Shown here: piece by piece, positions 63,555-64,000 of the stretch
Layout of the letters: each line of letters starts with the position of its first letter
Numbering within the stretch: the stretch's first letter is position 1
NCBI GenBank assembly: GCA_006384855.1
Contig: VCJN01000943.1
Span: forward strand, 1 to 64,000
Source of the DNA: Tetraselmis striata
Taxonomy: Eukaryota > Chlorophyta > Chlorodendrophyceae > Chlorodendrales > Chlorodendraceae
DNA: 64,000 nt
Reading direction: 5' to 3'
Position numbers and translations under genes: made by a program
The notes under the pieces: model-generated
Told to the model about the DNA's origin: nothing
What the model saw: the letters and a program-made list of their open reading frames with translations, nothing else
Databases searched by the model: none

Positions 63555-64000
63555 GCATCGACCAGCAGGTGTGCCATATCTGGACCTGCCCAGTAGCTCA
63601 TTCACTGTGTGGCTCCATCTCTCTTGGGAATAATGCTGGAATTTTTTTGACATCGACCAAATAGTTGCTGAAATGCAAGTAGGCGAGAGGATTCAACAGC
63701 AGTTAACACGGCGGTTTGATGCAGCAGCCGAATGCCGCAATCACCAGAGAATGCCCACCTACTGCACCGTTGTTGCACAGTGCACTCCCTGACCTCATGG
63801 GCAGTAAGCGGCAAGCGGAATGCGCGGGACAGTGTCATGCCACTCGCACGCGACCCCGGTGCTGCGCTGTGCAGATGATGACGGGCTGATGCCTGGTTAC
63901 TCAACCAAAAGGCGCACCGCGAATTGCTCTCTGTACGCCTCTACTGTATGGGCGCTGAGAATCATATTACGGATGCAATGCCTAGTACCTGTCATCTGTG
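63555..64000. other. 3' flank of Fe-ADH, no gene seen
   Basis: Only short frames without family features; presumably the 3' UTR and intergenic DNA. Confidence 0.4.

Overview
The window is nuclear DNA of a GC-rich, intron-rich eukaryote, most likely a green alga, carrying an integrated Polinton-like virus (PLV). The green-algal call rests on a multi-exon plant-type organellar DNA polymerase (POP) with a plausible plastid transit peptide, a ZIFL-like MFS transporter, introns full of long C homopolymers, and abundant small repeats. The species cannot be named from the sequence.

Layout. 1-3.4 kb is host DNA with transposon debris: an integrase fragment and a piggyBac-like zinc-finger fragment. 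About 3.4-22.75 kb is the PLV, whose genes are intronless and closely packed. Its left block reads leftward: two FN3/discoidin-like surface proteins, a SLATT-like two-TM protein, a 328-aa structural protein, the major capsid protein, an Ala/Gly-rich amphipathic protein, a basic protein and the FtsK/HerA-type packaging ATPase. Its right block reads mostly rightward: penton-like minor capsid protein, a 1283-aa phage-like fibre, a tyrosine recombinase, AT-hook-like small proteins, ExoX-like proteins, a TVpol-S3H helicase and a C5 DNA methyltransferase. The structural genes are open. The recombinase, TVpol-helicase, one AT-hook gene and the methyltransferase are each broken by frameshifts, so this copy looks decayed in replication, integration and modification functions, unless the breaks are assembly indels.

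22.76-31.6 kb is the POP gene, starting only about 300 bp after the last PLV gene. 31.6-41 kb is gene-poor, with a 2 x 198 bp tandem repeat, dispersed repeats and a deleted Ty3/gypsy chromovirus flanked by a 5-bp target duplication. 41.1-45.7 kb is the MFS transporter on the minus strand. 45.7-49.5 kb is repeat-rich and gene-free. 49.5-53.8 kb is an RRM protein gene whose large intron holds an antisense ABC1K exon fragment. 55.5-57.5 kb is an unrecognised multi-pass membrane protein on the minus strand. 58-58.9 kb is a non-autonomous element with 20-bp terminal inverted repeats. 60.1-61.05 kb is a decayed tyrosine-recombinase gene. 61.9-63.55 kb is an iron-dependent alcohol dehydrogenase with a mitochondrial-type leader.

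The PLV genes together describe a full virion programme (double-jelly-roll capsid, penton, packaging motor, fibre and adhesion proteins) plus replication, integration and DNA modification. The most notable unexplained signals are a ~480-bp imperfect palindrome at the left end, a cluster of eight GGTAGAGCA iterons next to the helicase gene, a TTGTGGCAT motif before three left-block genes, a three-member family of ~69-aa AT-hook-like proteins, and poly-C tracts placed just after 5' splice sites in all the intron-rich host genes.
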